Below, piece by piece: positions 1-9,552 of a stretch of DNA of 21,389 nt. A model generated the notes under the pieces. That model was not told the DNA's origin. It saw nothing but the letters and a program-made list of their open reading frames with translations, and searched no databases. The stretch comes from Pelargonium nanum (Eukaryota > Streptophyta > Magnoliopsida > Geraniales > Geraniaceae): contig JAYMTF010001774.1 of assembly GCA_036897485.1 (NCBI GenBank), forward strand, positions 1 through 21,389. Reading direction: 5' to 3'. Each line of letters starts with the position of its first letter. The stretch's first letter is position 1. A program made the position numbers and the translations under genes.

Positions 1-215
1 GTGTTATAGTGGGTGACGTGGCGGCTATTAGATGATGTGGCAGCTGACGTGGATGGGACATATAACGTGGCGGTCGTCAACTTGCTATAGCCGGTTGACA
101 GGGCCTAAATAAAAAACATTGAAACTTTAAGGGCCAAAATCATATGGTTTTGAGTACAAGGGTTAAATCAAAAAAAAAATTCCAGTCCAGGGGAGGCAAA
201 ACCAATTAACCCTTG
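1..215. repeat. Probable transposon-derived fragment inside the VHA-c intron
   Basis: The first 100 bases carry several degenerate copies of a TGACGTGGC-like word (near 14, 50 and 67), followed by a stretch with phrases such as 'aaactttaagggccaaaat' and a purine-rich tail. This mixture is typical of dispersed non-autonomous plant elements, from memory. No terminal repeats or target-site duplication can be seen because the left end is outside the window, so the class is unknown. It lies in the intron before the last V-ATPase c exon. Confidence 0.3.
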
Positions 216-878
216 TTTTTTTTTCTTCTTCCAAATTTGCTGGAAACAAAAGTGCATAGAATTGTGGTTGGAGAACAGAATGTGACTTCTGGTTATTATG
301 AGTTAGTGCTTAGATGCATCAGTTCCGCATTTGTCTTTCAAGCTCATTGTGTAGTCTTTGCAGCTTTGCTTGTGCTTTGCATAGCATTCTAAGTTTTACA
401 TGCTTAGGAAGGTAGTGGGATGAAGTGTAGATGGCTAGGTGCTCGAGCTTCTAGTTCAGTGATTAATGATGACAGCCAGTTAGGTTCATGATACTTTCAA
501 AATGTAAATATGGGTTTTGTGCATATTCAGATCTGTGTGATGTGGATATTTATCCTTTTGCTACAACCAAGTGGCGTCAATGTTTTTTTTTTTATATATA
601 CTAGAAGAACCTAAAAATTTATCTTTAGTAACTCAAATTTTGTTATCTGCATCATTTGGGTTTGAGATCTCAATTTTCTAATTTTATTTATGTATTGGGT
701 TAAGTTGGTTGTTTTGCTACTTCTGTTGATAACCATTTTCTACTGTAACTTGTGATTGAAGCAATAAAATCATGTAGTTACTGGCTTCTGACTTCGATTG
801 CAATTTGCTGTATATTTCACATGACTGATCTTCCTGATAAAGCAACGTGAACTAATTATGTATTTGTATGTGTTGCAG
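216..878 (+). other. Intron sequence of the V-ATPase subunit c gene
   Basis: This is T-rich DNA ending in a good acceptor (tgttgcag, 871-878) just before the last coding exon. No other gene is seen in it. The donor site and upstream exons lie outside the window, so the intron length is unknown. A short T run and TATATA at about 582-600 are the only local features. Confidence 0.6.
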
Positions 879-1011
879 AGCCAATGCACAACAGCCGAAG
901 CTTTTTGTTGGCATGATCCTCATACTCATCTTTGCAGAGGCTCTGGCCTTGTATGGCCTTATTGTTGGCATCATCCTTTCCTCCCGAGCTGGTCAATCAA
1001 GAGCTGAGTAA
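879..1011 (+). CDS. VHA-c: V-type proton ATPase 16 kDa proteolipid subunit c, last exon (partial gene)
   Basis: This exon encodes the C-terminal 44 residues of the V-ATPase proteolipid, after one base that completes an Arg codon. Subunit c forms the rotating membrane ring of the V0 sector, which pumps protons into the vacuole and endomembranes. The exon opens with [18 protein letters not shown] and carries the fourth transmembrane helix with the proton-carrying Glu in [10 protein letters not shown], then ends [10 protein letters not shown] and TAA, the nearly invariant plant C-terminus. The acceptor is at 871-878. The N-terminal helices lie upstream of the window. Plants have several near-identical VHA-c paralogues, so which one this is cannot be decided from this exon. 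Nothing suggests decay: the frame is clean and the sequence matches the conserved family as I know it. Confidence 0.95.
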
Positions 1012-2122
1012 AAGATGGGATTTTGCTTGGTTGTGCCGTGGTTGGTTGTTACCTATTAAGAATTATATATATTTTTATTCGGTAAGAAGTGGTAGTTGAG
1101 CTTGGGTAGTGTTCTCTGCCCAAAATTTCTTGGTGGTGGGGAATTTCTTTTACCAGTGTTGTTTGGTTAGATTGGATGGTAGAGGATTTTATTAGGAATT
1201 AATTCATCCATGAAAATAAAGACCTTGCTTCATTTGTCCAAATCTGTATTTTGTGGATTCAATCCCAATGTGTCAGAAGATGGGCTCTGTTGTTACCTTG
1301 TTACTGGTTTTATTCATTGCTCTTCTATCCAAATTTGCTTTACATTCCTTAATTCTGGTCTGAATTTTACATATTCATTTACTGTACTGAAAACCGAAGC
1401 CCTAACGTGTATTAGTTAATCTAAATTAGGCCTTGGATCCTACCAAAATTAGTAGGAGAATGTTTTAAAACAGTCCACTTGTGTCTAGTTTGTACCTAAT
1501 TAGTATTCAATTTGCTTATCCATATTGCTCTAATCTGGTTCCCTACCATGCTTTGTTGAGTGGATATTCTTGAAATTAGATTGAAATTTCACTTTCCACT
1601 ATCTTATTAGTTAATGTTTGAAATACAATAAGGTCGAGCTTGTATTATCATTTTTAGTTCGAGAATGACTATGAGATTCTAAATTTGACGTGCAAAATGA
1701 GATTCCTATTTCTATTTCTTCACTTTTTATTTAATGATTTAAATGTCTGAAATTTGTAACTTCATGATTGGAATCTCGGATGTAAGTTCGAGATAAAAAA
1801 TCATTTTAAAAAAAGTAACATTATTATGATTTTAATTTTTTTTTAATATAATGCATATTTATATTCAAAATTTTGGAACAATATGATTTTTTCAAAAAAA
1901 AAACAGTACAAAAACTTTCCTTATATACTCTCGACTTGGAGTGTTATTCTATAAAAATTCAAGATGAATATAATTATCAACTCCGTTTCACAAAAAATAG
2001 CTCAAAGCAAAGATCATACGTTACCAGAGGTAGCAGGGAAAGATCAGCCCAAAACATTTTTCAGAGTCAAAACGACATCGAATCATATTAGCGCGCCAAC
2101 CAATCTACAGTACTACTTTCTG
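1012..2122 (+). other. VHA-c 3' UTR and intergenic DNA
   Basis: The part directly after the stop is the probable 3' UTR; an AATAAA lies at 1215-1220 and is a plausible near-upstream poly(A) element. The rest, to the CGI-58 promoter, is A+T-rich with no credible open reading frame: short frames here have no recognisable protein similarity and no coding-like composition. The stretch 1640-1900 is notably A/T-rich with T and A runs. Confidence 0.5.
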
Positions 2123-2130
2123 TATATAAA
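2123..2130 (+). promoter_or_regulatory. Candidate TATA box of the CGI-58 gene
   Basis: TATATAAA stands about 125 bases before the chosen start codon. With the usual 25-35 base spacing, transcription would begin near 2155-2165, giving a 5' UTR of about 85-95 bases that contains one upstream ATG at 2193. The start site itself is inferred. Confidence 0.5.
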
Positions 2131-2192
2131 TACTATAAATTGAATTTTAGTAATCCATAATTGATTGTTCTCTGCTGGTCTCTCAAAATTGT

Positions 2193-2399
2193 ATGAATTT
2201 TGGAAATCTCTGCCGGTCAGGTCTGGTCGGCGACCTCAATTCCAACGATGACCGACGAGATTTCCAAGTCAGGGCTCGGATCTCCATCCGTTGCGACGAA
2301 AACGACGACGTCGAGTTCAGCATCTGCACCGGCCAAACCGAGACGTCGCTGGCCTGTCGCGCTCCGTTGGATTCCCACTTCCTCCGATCGCATCATTGA
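2193..2399 (+). other. Upstream ATG and ORF overlapping the CGI-58 start
   Basis: If transcription starts at the TATA box, the first ATG is at 2193, in a different frame from CGI-58. It opens a 68-codon frame that runs through the true start at 2248 and stops at 2399. Its context is weak (T at -3, A at +4), while the 2248 ATG has A at -3, so leaky scanning is the natural reading. The peptide shows no recognisable domain, and its composition follows the overlapping gene, so a regulatory rather than protein role is more likely. Confidence 0.35.
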
Positions 2400-3785
2400 A
2401 GCCGAGAAGCGTCTTCTCTCCACGGTGAAGTGAGCCTCTGTCTCTCCTCCCCCAAACCCTAAACTTTGCTTTGAATAATCCATATTTAATGATACCAAAG
2501 GAAATACTTGAAGTTTGCGTCGTCATTACCTGAATTTAAATTCAAATTTCCAGAAATTACAATCTCAGTTTGTATTCTTTCGGTTATTTTCATACTCAAT
2601 CAATTCATATCCTTACACTCGGTTTAAATTGCTTCATGGAAAAAAAGAGGATTTACTTTCCTCCATTGTAATTTCAAATTTTCAATGTGTGATCCATTTC
2701 AAATTCATATTCAGTTGTATTAGGTAAATAAATTTGATTGCGAAGTTATGTTAGTGTTTTAAATGACTGTAGTTGAGAGAACGAGTATGGAATTTTTTTG
2801 GGATAAAATATGAGGTTGATGTGGCTCATTTCTTTCTTCATTGGGGTTATGATTATTGCTCGAATTACATTGCAGGACATCCTATGTTCAAGAAAATGTT
2901 AGTATTGGTTCAGGCCCACCTGGTTCCAAGATCAGTTGGTTTCGTTCAGCAAGCAATGAGCTGAGATTTATCAACACTGTTACATTTGACAGCAAAGAAG
3001 GTGCTCCGACTCTTGTAATGGTGCATGGATATGGTGCTTCACAAGGTTTCTTCTTCAAGAACTTTGATGCCCTATCTAAATGTTTCAGGGTCATTGCTAT
3101 TGATCAACTTGGGTAAGCTCTCTCTGTTTACTTTCGTGAGTTTCGTCTTCTCAAGTCTCAACATTGTGATAATTCTTATTGATCTAGTTTTACTTTTCAT
3201 ATTTAGTGACTAAGGTTAACCAAATCAAATATATCCTTATTGTGTTTGGTTTATGGGTTGAACTTTTTGACATGAAAGCCTCATCAGGTATATTGCTTTC
3301 AGTCCAAAGTTTGCTGGAAATAATATATACTTATTGCCTATTGCACTCTTGAATATATTATAGAATTCTCTATCTTGGCGTTGCAGATATTTGACTTTTA
3401 GTTTTAATTTATGGTGAGCAATCATTATTGATAATAATTTTTAGTTAACCAATGCAAGTCAAGGAGTACACATCTATAAAAGTTCTCATATATGCTGATG
3501 AAAGAAAATAAATGCATCATGCTTTTAATTTTGTATGAACATTTACTTCCATATAACCTTCAAATCTTGGATAATTGTAATTTATATAAATGTATGTACT
3601 GCATCATCTTCATTGTACACATCTATATTGGTACTATGGAGATTTTTTTATAATTTGAATGCAATGCATTAAAGGTCTTGATAGACTTAGAGAAGTGTTA
3701 GAGTTGATTGATTGATATTCTTATAAAGTAATGTCCACGGAGGAATAACTGTTTACATGAATGCAAATTGCTCGTTGTTCAAGCA

Positions 3786-3827
<42 letters not shown>

Positions 3828-4357
3828 GCCAGTTTGGTTACAACTTAAGTTATTGTGCTCAGTGTTTGCATGTGTGCATATGTGTTTCTTTCTCCTTACA
3901 TGGTATGGTGAATAAAAATTGTGTGTGGTCTCTTGCTATGCTATAGGAGGATGGCTTTTACAGAAGAGATTTGTGTAAAGGTTAGGACAAAACAAGTGAG
4001 GAAGAGTTATATATGAAGTTCAGTATTAGGGAACTTCAATCCTTGATAGGTTATTTGCTTTCAACTTTCAAGCCCTTCTTCAGGGTTGTTAAGAATGATT
4101 TCTTGTAAAATTGCATCCTTTATAGTCCAGAGTATTTTTTTTTTATATACAAGTTGTTTATTTTTCCACTTATCTTTGTGTATATATTATTATTGTACTG
4201 GCAGTTGGGGAGGATCAAGCAGGCCAGACTTTACATGCAAGAGCACTGAAGGTTAGTTGTTCCTACATTTATCACCAGACATGAATTTTGATTTTGTCAA
4301 ACAGAGTGTCTATTTCACTAAGTTATATCCAAGCCAGGAGTTTTATTTTATCAATAC

Positions 4358-4436
<79 letters not shown>

Positions 4437-5956
4437 GATACGTTCTATTTTGATTGTGTTGTACTTGATGATCTAGAAACTGAGGCATGGTTCATAGATT
4501 CCTTTGAGGAATGGCGAAAAGCAAAAAAACTGGACAACTTTATTTTACTTGGACATTCCTTTGGCGGCTATGTTGCAGCTAAATATGCACTCAAGGTGAT
4601 TGCTCTTTGAACGCTTGAATATTTGTGGCAAAATCATTCCTATTTCTGATAACAACTGTTATTTGTCATAGCATCCAGAGCATGTTCAACACTTGATATT
4701 AGTGGGATCTGCGGGATTTTCATCAGAATCTGATGAGAAGTCTGAATCGCTCACTAACTTTAGACGAACATGGAAAGGAGCAATTGTGAACCATTTATGG
4801 GAGTCTAATTTTACTCCTATGAAGATTATCAGGTGCAAACATTCTCCATCACCATATTTATCTCTCCATTTCATAGGTTTTAACTTTATATTACCCATCC
4901 TTGTTCGTTAATTCAGACCCTTGTCATTTTCTGATATCATACCAACTATGCTAAAGCTTTCTTGTATAACTGGCACTTTGTGCAGGGGTTTAGGCCCTTG
5001 GGGTCCAGAACTGGTTAGCCGGTACACAAATTCTAGGTTTGGTAAATATTCATCCGGGGGCGTATTAACTGAAGAGGAGTCCACATTTTTAACAGGTAGT
5101 AAGGACTTAAGATTAACTCTAAAGGTGGGCATTTATTTTATGGATCAGACAGTTCTAAGTTAATTTATTATATAATTTTTTTTATTTATTGAAGAGTATA
5201 TGTACCACACTGTAGCAGCCAAAGCCAGTGGAGAGCTGTGCTTGAAATATATATTTTCCCTTGGAGCATTTGCTCGGATGCCTCTTCTACACAGGTTCGA
5301 TAATCTTTTTTTTTTTATTAGAAAAGTTATGTGATCAAAATGCCGTTTTCTGTTATCTGACATGAAGAAATATGGTAGATTTTCCAATTTATTGTAAGAA
5401 TTACTAGTAAGATATCCACTGAAAAATTTGGCCCGAACTCCATAGCAGTTAATGAAACATTATTTGAGGGAAAGGAAATGACACTCAAGCCTGCTGGTAT
5501 ATAGAAACTCTTCAGTTAAGTGGGGCAGATAGAGGACTCAAATATGTTTCTGCTAATCACTAGTGATATATTATTGTTGAGAGAAGATGTTCACAGACAA
5601 CACTTTGGATTTGTTTCTCTGCATGCAGAGCATCTGAATGGAAAGTTCCAACCACCTTTATTTATGGAGTCCATGATTGGATGAATTTTCAAGGAGCTCA
5701 GGAAGCTCGTGAGAAAATGAAGGTTCCATGTGAAATAATAAGAGTTCCACAGGTCTGCCCCTCTCTGAAATTGGAAAGATGCACACTCAGTTCAGTGTAG
5801 TAATTTGTTTTCTTTTATACGAGATTGCAGGGTGGGCATTTTGTGTTTATGGAAAACCCAGCTGGTTTCCATGCAGCATTGCTGTATGCATGTCGGGAGT
5901 TCCTTTCTCCAGCTCCTGATAGGGAACCCTTTCCTGAAGGTTTGATTGCCGCCTAG
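2248..5956 (+). CDS. CGI-58: CGI-58/ABHD5-type alpha/beta hydrolase, possible lysophosphatidic acid acyltransferase (9 exons, 401 aa)
   Basis: Exons: 2248-2429, 2876-3112, 4205-4251, 4477-4595, 4672-4832, 4986-5095, 5195-5294, 5629-5752, 5831-5956; they sum to 402 codons with every junction in frame and GT-AG introns. The start is the first in-frame ATG, because an in-frame TGA lies at 2194-2196. The product is the plant homologue of human CGI-58, clearly like Arabidopsis At4g24160. Family members act on neutral-lipid and phosphatidic-acid metabolism; At4g24160 was reported as a soluble acyl-CoA-dependent lysophosphatidic acid acyltransferase with lipase activity. Visible motifs: oxyanion region HGYGASQG from residue 111, nucleophile elbow GHSFGG with Ser183 (human CGI-58 lacks this Ser), acid Asp335 in YGVHDW, catalytic His363 in GGHFVFME. 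The usual HX4D acyltransferase box reads H-X4-E here. No signal peptide or membrane segment is seen. The Ser/Ala-rich first 50 residues are poorly conserved. Introns 2 and 3 carry CT and CT/CA microsatellites. Confidence 0.95.
3788..3824 (+). repeat. CT microsatellite in CGI-58 intron 2
   Basis: An uninterrupted run of about 18 TC units lies in the 1.1-kb second intron, about 380 bases before the acceptor at 4204. Its length suggests it is polymorphic between individuals. No effect on splicing is expected at this distance. Confidence 0.95.
4361..4435 (+). repeat. Compound (TC)18(AC)19 microsatellite in CGI-58 intron 3
   Basis: A perfect 36-base TC run passes directly into about 39 bases of AC. 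It occupies about a third of the 225-base intron 3 and ends about 41 bases before the start of exon 4. The CT part is pyrimidine-rich on the transcript strand and the CA part resembles sites bound by CA-repeat splicing factors, so length changes could influence exon 4 inclusion; that is inference. Confidence 0.95.
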
Positions 5957-6309
5957 CAGAAGAGCATATTCTTTATCTTCTTAACCATCATTAAATTGGA
6001 TCGGAGTTTCCTTTTACTTCTTTAAAAATGGAGTAGAATTAGCATGCCATTTAATTTGTTGAACATTCTTTTCCCACGGGTGTATATTGTATGGTTAGTG
6101 ACTTGTGTATGTGGCATTTATATGCTGAAGAAAAAGGAAGATATACCACTATATTTATATTTAAGTTTTTTTATCCCTCTTTCTATGTCAATGAATGGAA
6201 GGACTGATAGGTTATTTTAACACAACAATGTTAAACAGTTAAAAACTGAATCTAAATCGGTCATGTCAGAATCTAAAGTAAGATTCCGGGCCTCAACGTT
6301 TGAATGCCA
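5957..6309 (+). other. CGI-58 3' UTR and spacer
   Basis: This A+T-rich stretch directly follows the CGI-58 stop. It should contain the 3' UTR and poly(A) site, but no canonical AATAAA is obvious; near-matches such as aatgaatgg (about 6190) could serve. No coding signal is seen before the ARC6 relic starts at about 6310. Confidence 0.4.
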
Positions 6310-7124
6310 GGGTAGGCTCTGAAACATTTCCACATTGGTCTCTATGGCCCATCACTCCTTCCCTTATCCCACAAGTTCAACCCGTTTGGTCGCAGCGGTG
6401 CCCCGATCAGCTCCGCCAGCAAGTGGGTGGCTGCCACCTCTTCGACCTCCACTGCTCTCTCTCCTTCCACTTTCGAGCCCCATGTCTCCATCCCATGGAC
6501 TTCTATCAGGTCCAGTGCTTTCTAATTCTCTCATTTTTTTGTACGCTTTGGGTTCTTGGTTTGTGAGTTGATAGTTGATTTTGCTGGCAGGTGCTGGGAG
6601 CTGAGGCTCAATTTCTCGGGGATGGCATAAGGAGAGCTAACAAGCCTTGAGTTTCGAAACCGCCACAGTTTGGGTTTACCCCTGACGCCTTGTTTTGCCG
6701 CTTGTGAAGCCTTGACGGATGCTGGGTTGCTTAGAGACTACAACCAGTGTCTCGAAGCAGAACAAAAAACAATCCTCGTCATAAGGTTAATTTTCTTCTA
6801 TGCAATGTACCTACATTTTGTTTTGATTTATTGAGCTTAATTTTGAATTGGTTACTAACAAACTATATGGAGCACACGATGTTTGTATTGAGAGTGGACA
6901 CCTTGGAGTGTCATTTAGTTTCCTGTTTGGTTGCTGAGTAGAAGTAAAAGTGGAACAGAAGAGTGAGGTTTCAGCTTTCTTGCGAATGCTGAAATATCTA
7001 CTTATTATAAGTTTTTTCTCCCATATTACCTTTCAGGTTATGGAAGATCGGAGTAAAGAAATTTGGTATTATTCTATGTTTTTTTTTCTTTTTCTTTTTC
7101 AAATTGGTTTGAGACAAGTGTGAT

Positions 7125-7158
<34 letters not shown>

Positions 7159-7386
7159 TTGTGCTGCAAGATGCAGGAGAGACTGGACTGGTTCTTTATA
7201 TTGGGAGGGCTTGCTCAGCTCAGAGAGAAGCTTCATAAATCATGAGTCATTCTAACTAGATGTTTTATCAATGGCCCTCACTTATGTTGACATGTCAAGG
7301 CATGCAATGGTACTGTCTTTGCCTGATTTCATTATAAGCTGTAAAGTTCTCAAGAGGGTTCTGAAGCTCTTGCAGGCAGAGGCAGT
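6310..7386 (+). pseudogene. ARC6: ARC6 (chloroplast division J-like protein) pseudogene, 5' part only
   Basis: Translating across frames recovers the N-terminal part of ARC6, an inner-envelope protein that anchors and stabilises the FtsZ ring in plastid division. Exon 1 remnant 6316-6509 reads ALKHFHIGL, then a divergent transit-peptide-like stretch, SSASKW, and EPHVSIP; a one-base deletion separates it from MDFYQ. A GT-AG intron (6510-6590) is kept. Exon 2 remnant 6591-6785 reads VLGAEAQFLGDGIRRA, VSKPPQFGFTPDAL and, after a frameshift and short deletion, ACEALTDAG and RDYNQCLEAEQKTIL. Exon 3 remnant 7158-7386 reads VLQDAGETGLVLYIGRA, then after another frameshift DVLSMALTYVDMSRHAM and VLKLLQAEAV. 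The codons where Met-Glu should be read GGG-TAG. There are several in-frame stops, including AAA to TAA before DVLS. Only about the first 220 of roughly 800 residues are represented; no C-terminal part was found. The kept intron shows this is a decayed gene copy, not a retroposed one. Identity rests on memory of ARC6. Confidence 0.88.
7126..7156 (+). repeat. Homopolymer T run (31 bases) in the ARC6 relic
   Basis: Thirty-one consecutive T bases abut the exon 3 remnant of the ARC6 pseudogene. The place corresponds to the polypyrimidine tract and first codons of that exon, whose expected sequence (around PWDKVPGAL in ARC6) is missing. Slippage expansion after loss of constraint is the simple explanation. 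Its exact length may also be uncertain from sequencing. Confidence 0.9.
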
Positions 7387-7690
7387 CTCTTACTTATTTA
7401 GATTTTAGTCTTTGTGTGTTTCTAACTTATCCTTGTTTCTCTATTGGTGTTTGTCATCTGTTATATAATTCTGGTTGGTAATCATATGACTAGCTATGTA
7501 TACGTGATGGTTTGTATTCATATCGAGCTATCAATCATTATTATCTATGGTTTTCATTGATTTCTCCCATGATTTCACCATTTTTGTATTGATTTTGGTC
7601 TTTTGAATCATGTTTGTTTTATTTGTGAAACTCCATATGTTTTTTTGGTGTTTTCTTGCCGTTTTTACGCTTTATACTTGGATATTCTGA
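7387..7690. other. Non-coding stretch, nothing recognised
   Basis: This is T-rich DNA between the last ARC6-like residues and the LTR-like remnant. I looked for continuation of ARC6 (the segment after KLLQEEGASSLAPDL) in all three forward frames and did not find it. Confidence 0.4.
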
Positions 7691-8960
7691 TCGTGTGTGT
7701 TTTTCTATTAGGTAACCACACGAAACATGGCAAGGAGGCATAGGGTAATAATGACATGGAGTAACCAGGAGCCAAGGTGTGCAAGGAAATGAAGGAAGAA
7801 AGCTAGAACAAGACATCTTGTCGTGACGAGAAAGTCAGAGATTGGTCAAAGTAGAAGCATGAAAAGAAGTTCATTGCGACTAACACCAGTGACAGATTCG
7901 TAATTTCTGTTTTTGTCATTTTTAATGACTGGACTATAAACAGATATGGCTTCGTTTCTTTTATAGTAGACAATCATTTTATATAATTTCTAGGATTTTA
8001 TAGAGAGAAAGTAGATAGAGATAAAAGAATTAAATAAAGAGAAGAAGATTGGAGCCTGGAAAATCCACATCTCTTCCACTGAACTATTTCATCTTGTATC
8101 TCTTTATCTCTCTACTTCTATGCTATATTGTTGATATTTGCTTTGTAATTGACTTTGGAATGATGAAGATGAGTAGTTTTACTTGTTTTCTTGTTCTATC
8201 TTCATCTATGCTCAGCTAAATCTTTCTTGTATGCATTGTGAACTCTAATATTGAGGACTGATGGTTGATTATTGAGTTATTTGTTCATGGGTATTGTACT
8301 CAATTGAGATTTCTCTTGTGATTATTGTCTTGACGTGTTGAGTTGTGATTTCATGTCTTGGTATTAGTGGCTTTGTAAGTGTTTGAGAACGAGAATTAAA
8401 GCCACATATTGAAATTCCGAGGTGACAAAGGATCTAGATGGTGAAATAGACTTAGCGCTTCCCTTGATTCAATACTCAAATTGTACTGATAGCTTACGAG
8501 CATCTCGGGTCGTAGCGACTTGTCCTGAGAAGGTTCAAGTTAAGAGTCGTCTTTCGTGTGACAAGTCAAGGTTGAATATTAGCAAATAGCAAATAACTCA
8601 TCGAACTTGATTCCACAATCATCCGTTGACACTCATTCTAGTCCATACATGTATAATTCTCTACTCTTACCCTTGCATTTGCTCAATAATGGTTGACACT
8701 CGTTAGTCGTGAATATCTATCTTTTTACTTGTTCATATCCACACACAACAACAATTTATTTCTTTACTACTTTTATATCAATTCCCTAAGGTTGTTGAGT
8801 TCAAATTGCAATTCCTTAGAATCTAGCTGTGGTTCGACTACCCAAAACTCTTAAAAGCTCCTACATTTATTTTGGCGTTCTCAGTACACTTGCCGAGCAT
8901 GGGTCGATAAGTAAGATTCATCCTTGATTATCTTAGTTCTATATATTTATATATGATATG
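7690..8960 (+). mobile_element. LTR-retrotransposon-like non-coding remnant (Ty3/Gypsy, Tat/Athila-like)
   Basis: The sequence has the look of LTR plus untranslated leader of large plant Ty3/Gypsy elements: a purine-rich R-U5-like part (agagagaaagtagatagag, then gaagaagattggagcctgg, about 8000-8060), a long untranslated leader with phrases that recur in such elements (8400-8600), and an ending of the 'tggttcgactaccc ... attttggcgttc' type (8830-8880). No gag, pol or integrase coding is present, and no second LTR or target-site duplication could be matched by eye. It is therefore a truncated or non-autonomous copy. The family assignment is from pattern memory only. Confidence 0.4.
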
Positions 8961-9552
8961 ATTGTATTAACCATAAAGTTTCCAATCCAACTAAACCAAC
9001 ATAGCATACCTGTGCGTGTTAAGTATTAGGTGATCACTTGTAAGTAGCTCTCTGTTTGAACTTATTCAAGTTCTCAACAAAAAAACTTGCCATGTAAAGA
9101 AACGGTATTAAAATGTTGAGATCCTCCAGATTTACAGGCTGATATTGATGAGACCTCGAAACATATAACCCGACACTGTGTTCGGGCCATGGTGATGAGC
9201 ACCGGAGAAGAAGGCAAAATGGTTAACACGAAAACGTGTTCCATTCATGCTTCACACAAGTACCATCCTAAAAGAGGACACGGCATGTAAAGCTTTAGCC
9301 TATTAGAGATACTGGCAAAAGGATGGCTCAAATGCTCCTGTTTTGTGACCAAAAGGATTGCAAAAATGTTTACATTTCAACCAGAAAAATACAAGCTTCC
9401 TGACATTTTTGGGTTAGCAGTTGGTACCAAAATAAGTTTGTGCCGGGAAAAATTTACAGACCGCGCGATAACACTGAATTAACTAACCAAACAATTGAGT
9501 CATCAATCAAAACTGTACCTACTAGTACTACTACCCCTGAAGAGTGGTGAGG
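8961..9552 (-). other. Kinesin-7 3' UTR and spacer
   Basis: This stretch lies downstream of the kinesin stop on the minus strand. Base composition becomes less A/T-extreme than the retroelement remnant, fitting a 3' UTR of a few hundred bases, but I could not place the poly(A) site. No open frame of interest is seen on either strand. Confidence 0.35.

Noticed and set aside
1210..1419. A 69-codon open frame downstream of VHA-c.
   Set aside because: No family similarity, composition like the non-coding surroundings, and it overlaps the likely poly(A) region.
2200..2247. A 16-codon N-terminal extension of CGI-58 in the same frame.
   Set aside because: It begins with TTG, not ATG, and the codon two before it is a TGA stop. 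Plant nuclear genes start at ATG, so 2248 is used.
6335..6571. Two overlapping 78- and 88-codon frames that could be taken for a small proline-rich gene.
   Set aside because: They lie on the ARC6 exon 1 remnant and are fragments of it in wrong or shifted frames.
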